52,593 bases of DNA from assembly GCA_001567255.1 (NCBI GenBank), contig LNBW01000031.1, positions 1 to 52,593 of the forward strand, given 5' to 3'. The notes under the pieces are model-generated. The model searched no databases and was not told the DNA's origin. It worked only from the letters and a program-made list of their open reading frames with translations. This document shows, piece after piece, positions 1 through 9,652 of the stretch. Every line of letters starts with the position of its first letter. Within the stretch, counting starts at the first letter, position 1. The position numbers and the translations under genes are program-made. This stretch comes from Bacteroidetes bacterium OLB9 (GTDB lineage Bacteria; Bacteroidota; Bacteroidia; Chitinophagales; Saprospiraceae).

Positions 1-2
1 AA

Positions 3-113
3 CACGCCAATAGAAAGGTTCTGAAAATTGGCTTTACCTGTCAAAAAGAGACAGTGGATGGATGGACTATTTTCAAAAATAGATACAACACCGGATGTTT
101 TTTATTTTTCTAA
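3..113 (+). pseudogene. possible 3' end of a GNAT-type acetyltransferase gene
   Basis: An open frame enters from the left edge and ends at TAA 111-113. Its peptide contains NRKVLKIGF, which resembles the C-terminal 'N..S.kVLeKiGF' element of GNAT N-acetyltransferases. The first bases in another frame read NTPIER, which would also fit that element, so a frameshift near position 20 is possible. The rest of the gene lies outside the window. The call rests on about ten residues and is weak. Confidence 0.25.
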
Positions 114-125
114 TGCATAATCCGG

Positions 126-300
126 GTTAAACCCATTTTACTTCTTAGACTTTGTTACGAAGGGAAATGATTCAAAATAGTTGTGAGGCTCGGAGTTTTT
201 ATTCCGCAGTCATAGTTTTACTATATCGAGGACAGAAAAACGAGGACCGAAATAGATATGAAGTAGCATTTTTATGTAGTAAATTTCTAATGCGTAATTT
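126..300. repeat. intergenic repeat, copy A (full length)
   Basis: A roughly 175 bp non-coding unit running from GTTAAACCCAT to CTAATGCGTAATT. It aligns without gaps to copy B at 23046-23220. I counted 24 mismatches in 170 compared positions, about 86% identity. It contains the core TCGAGGACAGnAAAACGAGGAC. Just upstream, 75-128 looks like the tail of another copy, also ending TAATGCnTAAT..GGGTTAAA, so two units may be in tandem. The rest of 1-448 shows no gene apart from the possible acetyltransferase end at the left edge. Confidence 0.75.
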
Positions 301-448
301 AATTAAATATTACATTACTTAAAACACCCTACCCATTAGTATAGGATTAATCTTTTAAATGATTTTTTAAGTGCAAATAAAAACCATCAAAAAGGAACAA
401 TCATAATTCAAATCTTTTCATATTTACAAAATCAAATAATAATTACAT

Positions 449-1999
449 CTAAAAATTATCCCTTTCTAATACTTTCTCAATAATTACATTTCCCGTCATT
501 TCCTTTACTATCGGTATGCCCATAATAGTAAGTATGGAGGGAGCAAGATCGCCCAGTTTGCCTTCGTTTACACGATAATTATTCTTTGTGACGTCATTGC
601 CGACAAAGATAACAGGCACAGGATTAGTAGTGTGTGCTGTATTAGGCGAACCGTCGGGATTAACCATGATGTCAGAATTGCCGTGGTCCGCAATGATGAC
701 GGCTTTGTAGTTGTGTTTAAACAAGGTTTCCAGCAGTCGGCCCAGACAAGTATCTACCGTTTCAGCAGCTTTGACCGCCGCTGAAAAGACTCCGGTATGT
801 CCTACCATATCGGTATTGGCATAGTTGAGACAGATGAAGTCCGGAATTTTTTCTTCCACATAGGCGACGAGTCTATCGGTCACTTCGACAGCACTCATCT
901 CGGGTTGTAGGTCGTAAGTTGCTACCTTAGGCGAAGGAACAAGGATTCTTCCTTCATTTTTAAACTCTTTCTCTATTCCACCATTAAAGAAAAAAGTAAC
1001 ATGCGGATATTTTTCGGTTTCGGCAATTCTAACTTGGGTTCCACCAGCTTCACTGATGACCTGACCGAGTGTATGGGTGAGGTTTTCTTTTTCGAAGATG
1101 ACATGTATATTTTCAAAAGTATTGTCATATCTAGTGAACGCCACAAAATAGAGTGGTATCTTGTGCATATCGTATTCGTGGTAGTCTTTTTGTGTCAGAA
1201 CTTCAGTGAGCTGTCTCGGCCGATCAGTACGAAAATTGAAGAACATCACTACATCATCAGTAGAAATAGTGCGGTCTTCTTGAGGAATAGTAGCATTGTA
1301 CAGGGGTTTCAAAAATTCGTCAGTGATGCCTGCTTCATAAGAATGATTCAGTGCAGTCTCAAAATTTGAGGTAGCTGTTCCTTTACCATTGACCAGTAAA
1401 TCATAGGCAAGTTTTATTCTTTCCCATCTTTTATCTCTATCCATGGCATAATAACGACCTATGACTGTAGCAATGCGGATATTCGTCCCAGATATGTTTT
1501 GCTCTACCTGTTGTAAAAACTTGATACCCGATTTTGGATCAGTGTCACGTCCATCCATAAAGGCGTGGATATAGATTTCTACCTCTTTGTGATCTTTGAG
1601 TAGGTCACACAGCCCAAGTAGATGGTTAATATGAGCGTGAACTCCACCGTCGGAAACCAACCCTAGTAGATGTATCTTCTTCGTATGACTGGCAGCGTAT
1701 TCCACTGCTTCAGAAAACACCTTGTTGTTCAGCAATTCTTTTTCTCTGATGGCTTTATTGATACGAGCTAGCTCTTGATACACCACTCGCCCAGCCCCAA
1801 TGTTCATATGTCCCACTTCCGAATTTCCCATCTGTCCTTCTGGAAGACCCACCTCTTCTCCAAAGGTAATCAGTGTGGCTGATGGAAAATTTTCTAGCAG
1901 TCTATCCATGACCGGAGTTCGAGCTGCTTCGATGGCACTGACTTTAGGATTGTGGTTGATTCCCCATCCGTCTAATATAATCAAGGCTAAACGATTCAT
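449..1999 (-). CDS. gpmI: 2,3-bisphosphoglycerate-independent phosphoglycerate mutase
   Basis: It interconverts 3- and 2-phosphoglycerate in glycolysis and gluconeogenesis without a bisphosphoglycerate cofactor, using two Mn ions and a phosphoserine intermediate. The 516-residue protein has the usual family length. The N-terminal metal motif LIILDGWG is present, and the catalytic serine is S60 in GQMGNSEVGHMNIGAGR. The C-terminal alkaline-phosphatase-fold metal residues appear as NYANTDMVGHTG and IADHGNSD. Start ATG at 1999. It is transcribed alone, leftward into the repeat-containing gap, and no clear terminator or promoter was seen. Confidence 0.97.
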   Translation of the reverse strand: MNRLALIILDGWGINHNPKVSAIEAARTPVMDRLLENFPSATLITFGEEVGLPEGQMGNSEVGHMNIGAGRVVYQELARINKAIREKELLNNKVFSEAVEYAASHTKKIHLLGLVSDGGVHAHINHLLGLCDLLKDHKEVEIYIHAFMDGRDTDPKSGIKFLQQVEQNISGTNIRIATVIGRYYAMDRDKRWERIKLAYDLLVNGKGTATSNFETALNHSYEAGITDEFLKPLYNATIPQEDRTISTDDVVMFFNFRTDRPRQLTEVLTQKDYHEYDMHKIPLYFVAFTRYDNTFENIHVIFEKENLTHTLGQVISEAGGTQVRIAETEKYPHVTFFFNGGIEKEFKNEGRILVPSPKVATYDLQPEMSAVEVTDRLVAYVEEKIPDFICLNYANTDMVGHTGVFSAAVKAAETVDTCLGRLLETLFKHNYKAVIIADHGNSDIMVNPDGSPNTAHTTNPVPVIFVGNDVTKNNYRVNEGKLGDLAPSILTIMGIPIVKEMTGNVIIEKVLERDNF

Positions 2000-2197
2000 G
2001 GTATTTATTTTTGATTTTTTGTGACCAAAAACAGATTCTGGTTCAAAATAATTTTGGTCTTAAATATAATTTAACATTCTAAAAGAAACTATTTTGCAAC
2101 ATATTTTCGTTTCAAACACGAAGTTGTGTGCAAACATAATGGTTTTATGTCAGAATCGTGTTGTTGGAAAACGTTTATTATCAAAACAAAAAATCAA

Positions 2198-2578
2198 ATG
2201 CAAAGATTATTTATCATATTGTTTTTGGCAGTTTCCGGACAAATTTTCGGACAAGGTGAGGCTGCATTTTTTACTGCTTTTAAAAACAATGATATTCCTG
2301 TGATAGAAAACTATCTAGAGCAGCAACTGGACTTCTGCCTTTTTGAAAATCAGCAGTTTTTAAGTAACAAAGAAGTGTCTGCTCAACTAAAAAAATTCCT
2401 CAGCTCCAATAAGGTAGTAGCTGTAGAAGTGCTGCATAAAGGTACATCAAAAAACGGCAACGCTCAATACAAAGTAGCAAAACTCATTACGGCTAATGAT
2501 ACCTACAGGCTCTTTGTTTTCTCGTCAGGCGCCATCAATGCTAAAAGCATTAAGGAACTTCGAATTGATAAGTTTTAA
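2198..2578 (+). CDS. DUF4783-like small exported protein
   Basis: A 126-residue protein of unknown function. It begins MQRLFIILFLAVSGQIFGQG, a signal peptide with the FGQ cleavage context common in Bacteroidota. I chose ATG 2198 rather than the upstream ATG at 2126 because it puts the signal peptide at the N-terminus. The mature part is a compact alpha+beta domain with FFTAFKNNDI, ending TYRLFVFSSGAINAKSIKELRI. It resembles DUF4783, a lumazine-binding/NTF2-like family, from memory. Its stop codon overlaps the stop codon of the convergent prenyl synthase gene (2575-2578). Confidence 0.75.
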   Translation: MQRLFIILFLAVSGQIFGQGEAAFFTAFKNNDIPVIENYLEQQLDFCLFENQQFLSNKEVSAQLKKFLSSNKVVAVEVLHKGTSKNGNAQYKVAKLITANDTYRLFVFSSGAINAKSIKELRIDKF

Positions 2579-3549
2579 TTCTTACGCTGAGTAAAAAAAT
2601 AAACCAGCTCCTTTAGACTGTTACGAGCTTCATTTTCTGGAAATGAATCCAAAATTGCTATGGCTTCATCCTGATAGCGAATCATAATTTTTTCTGCATA
2701 TTCGAGACCACCCATTTCCTTGACAAAGGTAATAACTTCCTTAACTTTAGCCTCATTATCGCTTTCCCTTTTGACATAGTTAATAATTTTGTTCTTCGTC
2801 TTTTTATCGGCCTTATTCAATGCATAGATTAGTGGAAGGGTCATCTTTTTTTCCTTAATATCGATGCCTCTCGGCTTTCCTATCTCCTCGTCGCCATAAT
2901 CAAAGAGATCGTCCTTAATCTGAAATGCACAGCCAAGTTTTTCACCAAAAGTCCACATCTTCTGTATCATTTCTTCGTCATCAGTGGTGGAAGCGGCTCC
3001 TGCAGAACAAGCAGCCGCAATGAGTGATGCCGTTTTTTGGCGGATAATTTCATAATAAACCGATTCGTCAATATCCAGCCTACGGGCCTTTTCCATCTGG
3101 AGGAGTTCTCCTTCTGCCATTTGCTGTACGGCAGTAGATACTGTCTGTAGATGTCGATAGTTCTTAGTTTCCAGTGCTACTTGTAGCCCTTTAGTCAACA
3201 AAAAGTCACCTACTAATACGGCAATTTTATTTTTCCAGAGTGCATTGACAGAAAAAAATCCTCGTCTTTCATACGCATTGTCCACCACATCGTCGTGTAC
3301 CAAGGACGCTGTATGTGATAGTTCTATGAGCGATGCTGCCACATCGGTGGACGAGTTGATCTCTCCACAGACTTTGCCGCATAAAAAGACCAGAATCGGC
3401 CGCACTTGTTTACCTTTCTTTTGTACAATGTAGTAGGTAATCTTGTCCAACAAAGGTACAGACGTCTTCATAAGGCTTTTGAAATGCTTCTCAAAATCCT
3501 TTAAATCCTTGCTGACCGGCTCTTTAATTCTGTCTAGAGAAAGTGCCAT
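2575..3549 (-). CDS. long-chain polyprenyl diphosphate synthase
   Basis: A trans-prenyltransferase that extends allylic diphosphates with IPP, probably making the octaprenyl- or heptaprenyl-diphosphate side chain of menaquinone (inference from genome context and size). Both aspartate-rich motifs are visible: DDVVD in SLVHDDVVDNAYERRG and DDLFD in IKDDLFDYGDEEIGKPRG. GKQVRP near the N-terminus binds the IPP diphosphate. Start ATG 3549 (MALSLDRIKEP) gives 324 residues, the usual length; an upstream in-frame ATG at 3591 would add an atypical 14-residue leader. It is convergent with the DUF4783 gene, with stop codons overlapping. Confidence 0.93.
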   Translation of the reverse strand: MALSLDRIKEPVSKDLKDFEKHFKSLMKTSVPLLDKITYYIVQKKGKQVRPILVFLCGKVCGEINSSTDVAASLIELSHTASLVHDDVVDNAYERRGFFSVNALWKNKIAVLVGDFLLTKGLQVALETKNYRHLQTVSTAVQQMAEGELLQMEKARRLDIDESVYYEIIRQKTASLIAAACSAGAASTTDDEEMIQKMWTFGEKLGCAFQIKDDLFDYGDEEIGKPRGIDIKEKKMTLPLIYALNKADKKTKNKIINYVKRESDNEAKVKEVITFVKEMGGLEYAEKIMIRYQDEAIAILDSFPENEARNSLKELVYFFTQRKN

Positions 3550-3786
3550 ATAAGTATGGTAGTATTCAAAATTTTGCGCAAGATACAGCATTAATGCTAT
3601 ACTAACGGGTCTTTAGTTAAATGTTTTTAACGTTTTTATAAATGGATAAACCGCCCACTTCTGTTTGAAATTTGAAATTTTATTTTATTGATATCATTTT
3701 CATGAAATAAACTTATATTTTTGCATGATTTATCTGTAATTAGTAATTGGTGGGCTATCGGTTTGCTAAAGTTATATTTTTGAATT

Positions 3787-4764
3787 TTGTTAGAGTTATT
3801 CCGTAAAAACATTTTTCTCAACAGTTTACTGCTTCTACCTTATGTATTTATCATAAGGCTGGGGGGATTGTTATCGCCTATAGCATATTCTTCTGATACC
3901 AGAGACAATGTCATAAATGGATTGATTTACACTAATACCACGAGTCCACTGACGCAGACTATTGTAGCTTGTGTGCTTATTTTTATTCAGGCACTGATCA
4001 TCAATTACATCTTTTCCAATCAAAAGATTTCACGAGAAAACACGCTGTTTGCCGGTGTGTTTTATATTCTATTCATAAGTTTAGTTACTGAAAATAATGT
4101 ATTGTCACCAGTATTAATTGCCAATACATTTATGTTGCTAGCCATTAAAAATATTATGGACACTCAATTAAACACGGAGGCGTCAGCGCCTATTTTCAAT
4201 GCAGGATTTTTGCTGGGTACTGCAGCGCTGATATATACTCCTTTCTTGGGGTTTGTCCTTTATGGCATCATTGCTTTAAATATGCTTAGAGCATTTAAAT
4301 TTCAGGAATTATTACAATTTTTGATAGGGGTAAGTATTCCATATTTCCTATTATTCACATACAAATATTGGAATGATATGCCCTTTGTGGAGTTTGATGT
4401 TTTTAATGAGTTATTTCTAAGTATTCCATCCTTTCATGCAGACAGCATGTTCATGCTCTACATTGCCGTCGGAATGTTGACATTGATGTTATTATTTTCA
4501 CTTGTTAATTATAGTAATATCACTTCTAAAAAGTCTGTTCAAGCGAAGAAGAAAATCAACTTGATGTACTGGTATATATTGTTTTGCGTTCTGACATTTC
4601 TGGGTTTCCGTACAGATCATCTTGAGCACCTTTCAAGTCTGGCTATTCCTATGGGGATACTCGTTGGTATATCGGCTAGTGAATCTCAAAGGAAGCTTTC
4701 GTATGAATTGGTGCATATTTTACTGATTACCATCGTATTTGCAGGATATTTTAAACTTTTTTAA
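3787..4764 (+). CDS. DUF6427-like multi-pass inner-membrane protein
   Basis: A hydrophobic 325-residue protein with about eight predicted membrane segments, similar from memory to the DUF6427 family of Bacteroidota; function unknown. The only plausible start is TTG 3787, because an in-frame stop (TGA 3781-3783) lies just upstream and the membrane segment begins at once (MLELFRKNIFLNSLLLLPYV). Two TATTTTTG elements (3716-3723 and 3775-3782) match the -7 consensus TAnnTTTG. The second is too close to the TTG to leave a leader, so the upstream one is the likelier promoter. The C-terminus ends in a membrane segment with GYFKLF. Confidence 0.75.
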   Translation: MLELFRKNIFLNSLLLLPYVFIIRLGGLLSPIAYSSDTRDNVINGLIYTNTTSPLTQTIVACVLIFIQALIINYIFSNQKISRENTLFAGVFYILFISLVTENNVLSPVLIANTFMLLAIKNIMDTQLNTEASAPIFNAGFLLGTAALIYTPFLGFVLYGIIALNMLRAFKFQELLQFLIGVSIPYFLLFTYKYWNDMPFVEFDVFNELFLSIPSFHADSMFMLYIAVGMLTLMLLFSLVNYSNITSKKSVQAKKKINLMYWYILFCVLTFLGFRTDHLEHLSSLAIPMGILVGISASESQRKLSYELVHILLITIVFAGYFKLF

Positions 4765-4835
4765 TTTTTAAATAATCATCAGTTAAACATTTATTAAACC
4801 ACAAACCTTTGAGCTATACTTTTAGTTAATATATT

Positions 4836-4843
4836 TAATTTTG
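4836..4843 (+). promoter_or_regulatory. probable -7 promoter element for the DsbD operon
   Basis: TAATTTTG matches the Bacteroidota -7 consensus TAnnTTTG and lies about 65 bp before the first ATG of the DsbD-N-like gene. A TTTG at 4808-4811 is 24 bp upstream, longer than the usual 19-21 bp, so the -33 element is uncertain. Confidence 0.45.
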
Positions 4844-4907
4844 TGGTGCCACACGCCATTGAATTGTTGTTGTATTGCATTATTTCTATATATATAAATT
4901 TTTTATA

Positions 4908-5340
4908 ATGAAAAATATATTTATGACTTTTTCCATGCTTATGCTTTTAATAGGAAGTATTGCAGCACAAAAAAAAGTCGCCTGTTTCATGGAAGTTCGA
5001 ACTCCAAAAAGTCAATGCAAATAAGTACGAACTGATCGCCACTGCTACGATGGAGCCGCTTTGGGTCTTATACTCGCAATTTACAGATGATAGCGGGCCG
5101 ATCCCAACCAATTTTACTATTGATGGTAAAATAATCGAACTCAAGGAAAAAGGTAAATTGATAACAGAAATGGACCCTATTTTTGAAGTAGAAGTTAAAA
5201 AATTTAAGAATAAGGCGATATTTAGTACTTATGTAACAAAAGGTACAAAACCTAACCTCTCAGGAAGTGTTGAGTACATGACTTGTGATGGAGAGCGGTG
5301 TTTACCACCTCATGAAGTTAAATTCAATCTTGCCTTTTAA
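4908..5340 (+). CDS. stand-alone DsbD N-terminal-domain-like periplasmic protein (frameshifted here)
   Basis: ATG 4908 encodes a signal peptide, MKNIFMTFSMLMLLIGSIAAQ. After the A8 run at 4969-4976 the frame leads to an early stop. One A fewer would join it to the frame SPVSWKFELQKVNANKYEL, which stops at 5340, giving about 143 residues. The body resembles the DsbD N-terminal domain, including the paired-cysteine region YMTCDGERCLPPHEVKF, where DsbD-alpha passes electrons to periplasmic partners. The same layout recurs in dsbD 33 bp downstream, so this is probably a duplicated DsbD-alpha working with it. I read the shift as a homopolymer error, but a real disruption or transcript slippage is possible. 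Confidence 0.8.
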
Positions 5341-5373
5341 AATCCATATTAGAAATATATCAACGAAAGTATA

Positions 5374-7514
5374 ATGAAGAATTTATTTGCAATAATCCTG
5401 TTTTTATTTACCTCCATTTTGTCCCAAGCCCAAATTTTAACCCCGGTTAAATGGAGTTTTGAGATTGAAAAAGCCGGAACTAATGAATATAAGCTACGGT
5501 ATATCGCAAAAATAGATAAAAACTGGGCTGTCTATTCTCAATATACCTCCGACGATGGCCCCGTGCCTACTTCCATCAACTACGAGCAAAAGGACGGTAT
5601 AGAACTAGTAGGTAAAGCCGTTGAAAAGGGTTCTAAAAAGGAAGGTTATGATCCATTGTTTGACACCAATGTGATTAAGTTTCTGAGTAATAGCCCATTT
5701 GTCATTGAACAAAAATCAAAGTCTTAGACCCTTCTAAGCCTATTACCGGTTATGTAAATTATATGACCTGTGATAATGAGAAATGTTTGCCACCTACGGA
5801 CGCAGACTTTTCATTCAAAATTCCATCAGACACCAAACAAAATGATGCAACAGCAACTGCCGAAAAAGAAAAGGAATCCATAGAGACAACAGCGGTCGAA
5901 GAAGAAGTAATTGTTGCTGATGGTTTGACTGCAGCGGACTCAACCTTATCAAAGCAAGGAGAAGGTCAGCTATATGGAGCAGTCATAAAGGGGAATAGAA
6001 TTGACCAGAAAATAGCGTCACTTGCTGCTACCTACGAAAATCCTTTATCCAACTGTGGTGGAGTAGAGGAGAAAAAGGAAGGTTTATTATGGACTTTCCT
6101 TTTTGGTATTTTAGGTGGTTTTATCGCTTTGCTGACACCGTGTGTTTTCCCGATGCTACCGATTACAGTCAGCTTTTTTACAAAGGACACTAAACGAAAA
6201 GGTTGGGTTAATGGTTTGATTTACGGTATTTCGATTATTGTAATTTATGTAGCTATCGGATTACTGATAACAATTTTTGTTGGCCCCGAAGCACTCAATA
6301 GACTTTCCACAAACTGGATTGCCAATACGCTATTCTTCTTGATATTTATTGCTTTTGCAATATCATTCTTTGGCTACTACGAAATCACGCTACCTAGTAG
6401 CTGGAGTACAAAGAGTGATAGCATGGCCGATAAAGGAGGAATGCTAGGAATATTCTTTATGGCGTTTACCCTTGCGCTAGTTTCTTTCTCATGTACAGGT
6501 CCAATCATCGGTACGGCCATTGTGCAGGCCGCCACTAAAGGTGAATATCTAGGTCCATTTCTTGTAATGCTTGGCTTTTCTACAGGACTGGCGCTACCTT
6601 TTGGCTTATTTGCTGCATTTCCTGCCTGGCTTAACTCTCTGCCAAAATCTGGTAGCTGGATGAACTCTGTTAAGGTCTTTCTTGGATTTTTAGAGCTAGC
6701 GCTGGCATTTAAGTTTCTATCTATCGCCGATATGACCAATAACTGGGGCGTTCTTAAGTATGAAATCTTTATGGGTATCTGGATCGTCATTTTTATTGGA
6801 CTGGCCTTATACTTGTTTGGCTTCATTAAATTTCCTCATGACAGCCCAATCAAAAAATTATCTTTAACCAGAATGACTTTCGGTGCTTTGACTGTCGCTC
6901 TAGTACTATATCTCATCTCAGGTTTTAGTATCAACAAAAAAACTGGAGATTACGACGCTCTCGTATTGATGAGTGGCCTCGCACCGCCGGCCCATTATAA
7001 CTTGTTTTTGAAGCAACAGGAATTAGATCCGGCTATCAAAGCAAAGTATCCTTCCTATTCAAAATGCGCTAACAATATCAACTGTTTTAAAGATTATTTT
7101 GAAGGAATGGCTTATGCTAAAGAGGTCAATAAACCGGTGATGCTAGATTTTACTGGATATGGCTGCGTCAATTGTCGAAAGACCGAAGAGCACATTTGGG
7201 TAGATGATCAGGTAAGAAGAATATTAAATGATTCGCTGGTATTGATATCGCTGTACGTGGATGACGATAAAAAATTGGAAGATGTGTATATCTCTGAGCA
7301 CAGTAATAATAAACTTAGAAATGTCGGAAATAAATGGGCTGATTTTCAGATTGTAAATTTCCAGCAAAATTCACAACCTTTGTATGTGCTATCCACCAAT
7401 AATCAGGAAGTGATTAGCAAACCAAGGCCTTTTAAAGAAGGTATAGAAGGATACCTCGAATTTCTTAGATGTGGACTCACGGAAAACCGTAGAATTATGA
7501 GTAGTAATAATTAA
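5374..7514 (+). CDS. dsbD: thiol:disulfide interchange protein DsbD (frameshifted here)
   Basis: It moves electrons from cytoplasmic thioredoxin across the inner membrane to periplasmic disulfide proteins and cytochrome c maturation. A signal peptide (MKNLFAIILFLFTSILSQAQ) leads into an N-terminal DsbD-alpha domain. The frame stops at 5727, but one extra A in the A5 run at 5711-5715 would continue it as KIKVLDPSKPITGYVNYMTC into the rest of the gene. Next come a linker rich in Glu and Thr, an eight-segment membrane domain with its two redox cysteines in LLTPCVFPM and SFSCTGPIIG, and a C-terminal thioredoxin domain with GYGCVNCRK. Residues missing from the family are not evident once the shift is repaired. 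Confidence 0.93.
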
Positions 7515-7633
7515 TTTTATTATACCAATAAAATCCGAATTGGGGATTAGACGATCTAGTACAAGTCAACTTTTTCTCTAGATATATTAAACCTTTTGGT
7601 CTTCCAAACAGAAAAATACATATTCTAATTAAT

Positions 7634-7672
7634 AATGGATTCGAAACCCAATCTCGAATCCATTTTATTTTA
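7634..7672 (+). terminator. Rho-independent terminator after dsbD
   Basis: A perfect 11-bp stem, AATGGATTCGA (7634-7644) with TCGAATCCATT (7654-7664), has a 9-base loop and is followed by TTATTTT. It lies between dsbD and the DUF4286 gene, 120 bp after the dsbD stop. Confidence 0.75.
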
Positions 7673-7683
7673 AATATTTTGAA

Positions 7684-7998
7684 ATGAAAGTATTATACAA
7701 TGTGACGGTAAAAATTGATACTGATTGTCATATAGAGTGGCTTGAATGGATGATCAGTAAGCACATACCCGATGTGATGGCAACAGCTTGTTTTGAAAAT
7801 TATAAATTAACCCGCATACTGGGTGATGATGACGAACATGGTGTGGGTTTTGCTATTCAATATATAGCACCAGACATGGATACCTTCCAACGATATCAAA
7901 CACAGTTTTCTGCTCCATTGCAAAAAGAACATGCTGATCGATACTCCGGTAAATATGCTGCCTTCAGAACGTTAATGCTGATAGAAAGTGAAGGATAA
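7684..7998 (+). CDS. DUF4286 family protein
   Basis: A 104-residue soluble protein without a signal peptide. Its opening MKVLYNVTVKID, the WLEWMISKHIPDVMATACFENYKL segment and the end AAFRTLMLIE match the small DUF4286 family of Bacteroidota, a dimeric alpha-beta barrel-like fold (from memory). No catalytic residues can be proposed and the function is unknown. It starts right after the dsbD terminator, so it probably has its own transcript or depends on read-through. Confidence 0.8.
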   Translation: MKVLYNVTVKIDTDCHIEWLEWMISKHIPDVMATACFENYKLTRILGDDDEHGVGFAIQYIAPDMDTFQRYQTQFSAPLQKEHADRYSGKYAAFRTLMLIESEG

Positions 7999-8036
7999 TT
8001 TTTATTATAATTCATTTCTACAACATTACATTCATG

Positions 8037-9584
8037 CTACTGTCTAAGCTTAATAAACTGCAAATCTTGAAAATCGTAACTAAAATCTGTTAGTGGTGAT
8101 ATGGCTTCCATGGTTAATCCACCCACTTCATCGCCATTCATATGCACAAAAACAAAAGCATCAGCATGCATGTATCGATTATCCCATTTTACAGCATATG
8201 TTTGGTCTTTATAATAGTATAGATTGCCTTTGAGTTGACTGGATCTTGCAGATACAAATCGCAACTGGCCATTGTCATTGGTAATTTCGATTTCTCCAAA
8301 CCAGTTGTCTTTATATTTTCCCACTAGGTTTTCAGTTCTTTTAATGGCTTCTTTCTGGTTTTGTTCCACTCTTTCCCATACTTCTTCAGTGATTTTATCT
8401 GCATTTTCTGTTCTATTCTTGATGATTTCGCCATATTGTTCTACCCAGTCGTGTTCTGGTAATCCAAGATAAAAATCTTTAATGGTATTGGACACTGCCA
8501 TAAATGCTGCGCCTTCTTGTTGATTTGTCAGAACAATAATGCCAAGTTTTAATTGTGGATACATGATGATTTGAGTGACAATACCTTCCAGACCACCTGT
8601 ATGAGAAACCTCTAATCTGCCGTTTACATCCTGGAGTTGGAATCCAAGGCCATAGGCTCTGAACAAGGTATTATAGGGTGGTTTGGTATATGACGGCATC
8701 AACGTCTGAGGCCGGATTAATTCTTTCATTCTTTCACTAGTGACCAGTTGTCTTCCGTCGGTAGTTTTGCCGAGGTTGAGTTGAAAACTTACCCACTTTA
8801 TCAGATCATTTACATTGGAGTATAAACCAGCAGCACCATCAAAGATCGTATTTGTATATCGATCAATGACTTTCAGTTTGCCATTGAGTGGTACATGCGG
8901 TGAGATGACATTAGATGTATCCTTGAGCAAACTCCAACTAGCTGCTGTTCTGTTCATTTCTAGCGGTTCCAAAAGGTTTTCTGTAATGAAATCTGTCAGG
9001 CTTTGGCCGGATACTCGCTCGATCACCACTCCAGCTATAATGTAGAGTAGATTATCATAATCATATTTAGTACGAAAACCCGATACCGGTTTTAGAAAGT
9101 GTATATTCCTAACTATATCTATAGGTGTGAAATTGTGTCCATCAGGCCATACCATCAAGTCTCCTGCACCCAAGCCTAAACCGCTTCTATGTGTGACGAG
9201 ATCACGAATGGTAAATTCTTCTGTTACATATTCATTGTACATTTTAAATTCAGGAATGTATTTTTTGACTTTATCATCCCACTGTAGTTTGCCCTGATCT
9301 ATCAGCAAAGAGATAGCTGTGGTAGTAAATGCTTTTGAATTGGATGCAATACCAAAATTGGTGGCAGCATTGACTTTTCCACCCGTATTGATATCCGTAA
9401 CCCCATAACCTTTGGCTAGCACCGTCTTACCATCATGAACGATACCTACAGCGATACCTGGCACATTGAATGTCTTGAGTGCCCTCTCTACAAGTTTATC
9501 TACACTGTTTTCAGGAATTTCCTGACCGTTGATAAGGTTGGCCAAAAAGGCAAAAAACAAAAATATAATCAGCCGCTTTGTCAT
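8037..9584 (-). CDS. exported beta-lactamase-fold serine hydrolase with C-terminal DUF3471-like domain
   Basis: A 515-residue class C beta-lactamase/penicillin-binding-protein-like hydrolase, exported by signal peptide MTKRLIIFLFFAFLANLINGQ. The SxxK nucleophile is S81-N-S-K84 in FGIASNSKAFT. A YxN-type element appears as YDYDNLLY, and the third motif is the HTGG of VSHTGGLEG. After about residue 400 comes a beta-rich domain (VGKYKDNWFGEIEI) like DUF3471. Members act as esterases, peptidases or D-amino-acid hydrolases, and the substrate cannot be read from sequence. It need not give beta-lactam resistance. It is monocistronic or leads a short leftward unit. Confidence 0.9.
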   Translation of the reverse strand: MTKRLIIFLFFAFLANLINGQEIPENSVDKLVERALKTFNVPGIAVGIVHDGKTVLAKGYGVTDINTGGKVNAATNFGIASNSKAFTTTAISLLIDQGKLQWDDKVKKYIPEFKMYNEYVTEEFTIRDLVTHRSGLGLGAGDLMVWPDGHNFTPIDIVRNIHFLKPVSGFRTKYDYDNLLYIIAGVVIERVSGQSLTDFITENLLEPLEMNRTAASWSLLKDTSNVISPHVPLNGKLKVIDRYTNTIFDGAAGLYSNVNDLIKWVSFQLNLGKTTDGRQLVTSERMKELIRPQTLMPSYTKPPYNTLFRAYGLGFQLQDVNGRLEVSHTGGLEGIVTQIIMYPQLKLGIIVLTNQQEGAAFMAVSNTIKDFYLGLPEHDWVEQYGEIIKNRTENADKITEEVWERVEQNQKEAIKRTENLVGKYKDNWFGEIEITNDNGQLRFVSARSSQLKGNLYYYKDQTYAVKWDNRYMHADAFVFVHMNGDEVGGLTMEAISPLTDFSYDFQDLQFIKLRQ

Positions 9585-9652
9585 AATATTGCTTTAATGA
9601 TTAGAAAATAAAAAGGTATCGATAATAGCCTATTTCATCTGCTCTGCTCTAA

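Noticed and set aside
7641..7661. Possible tRNA T-arm (TCGAA...CTCGAATCC)
   Set aside because: It is fully explained as the stem of the terminator at 7634-7672, and no other tRNA arms are present.
8037..9584. Reading the serine hydrolase as a beta-lactamase resistance gene
   Set aside because: The motifs fit the broad class C hydrolase fold, which mostly contains esterases and peptidases; the C-terminal DUF3471-like domain favours a non-resistance role.
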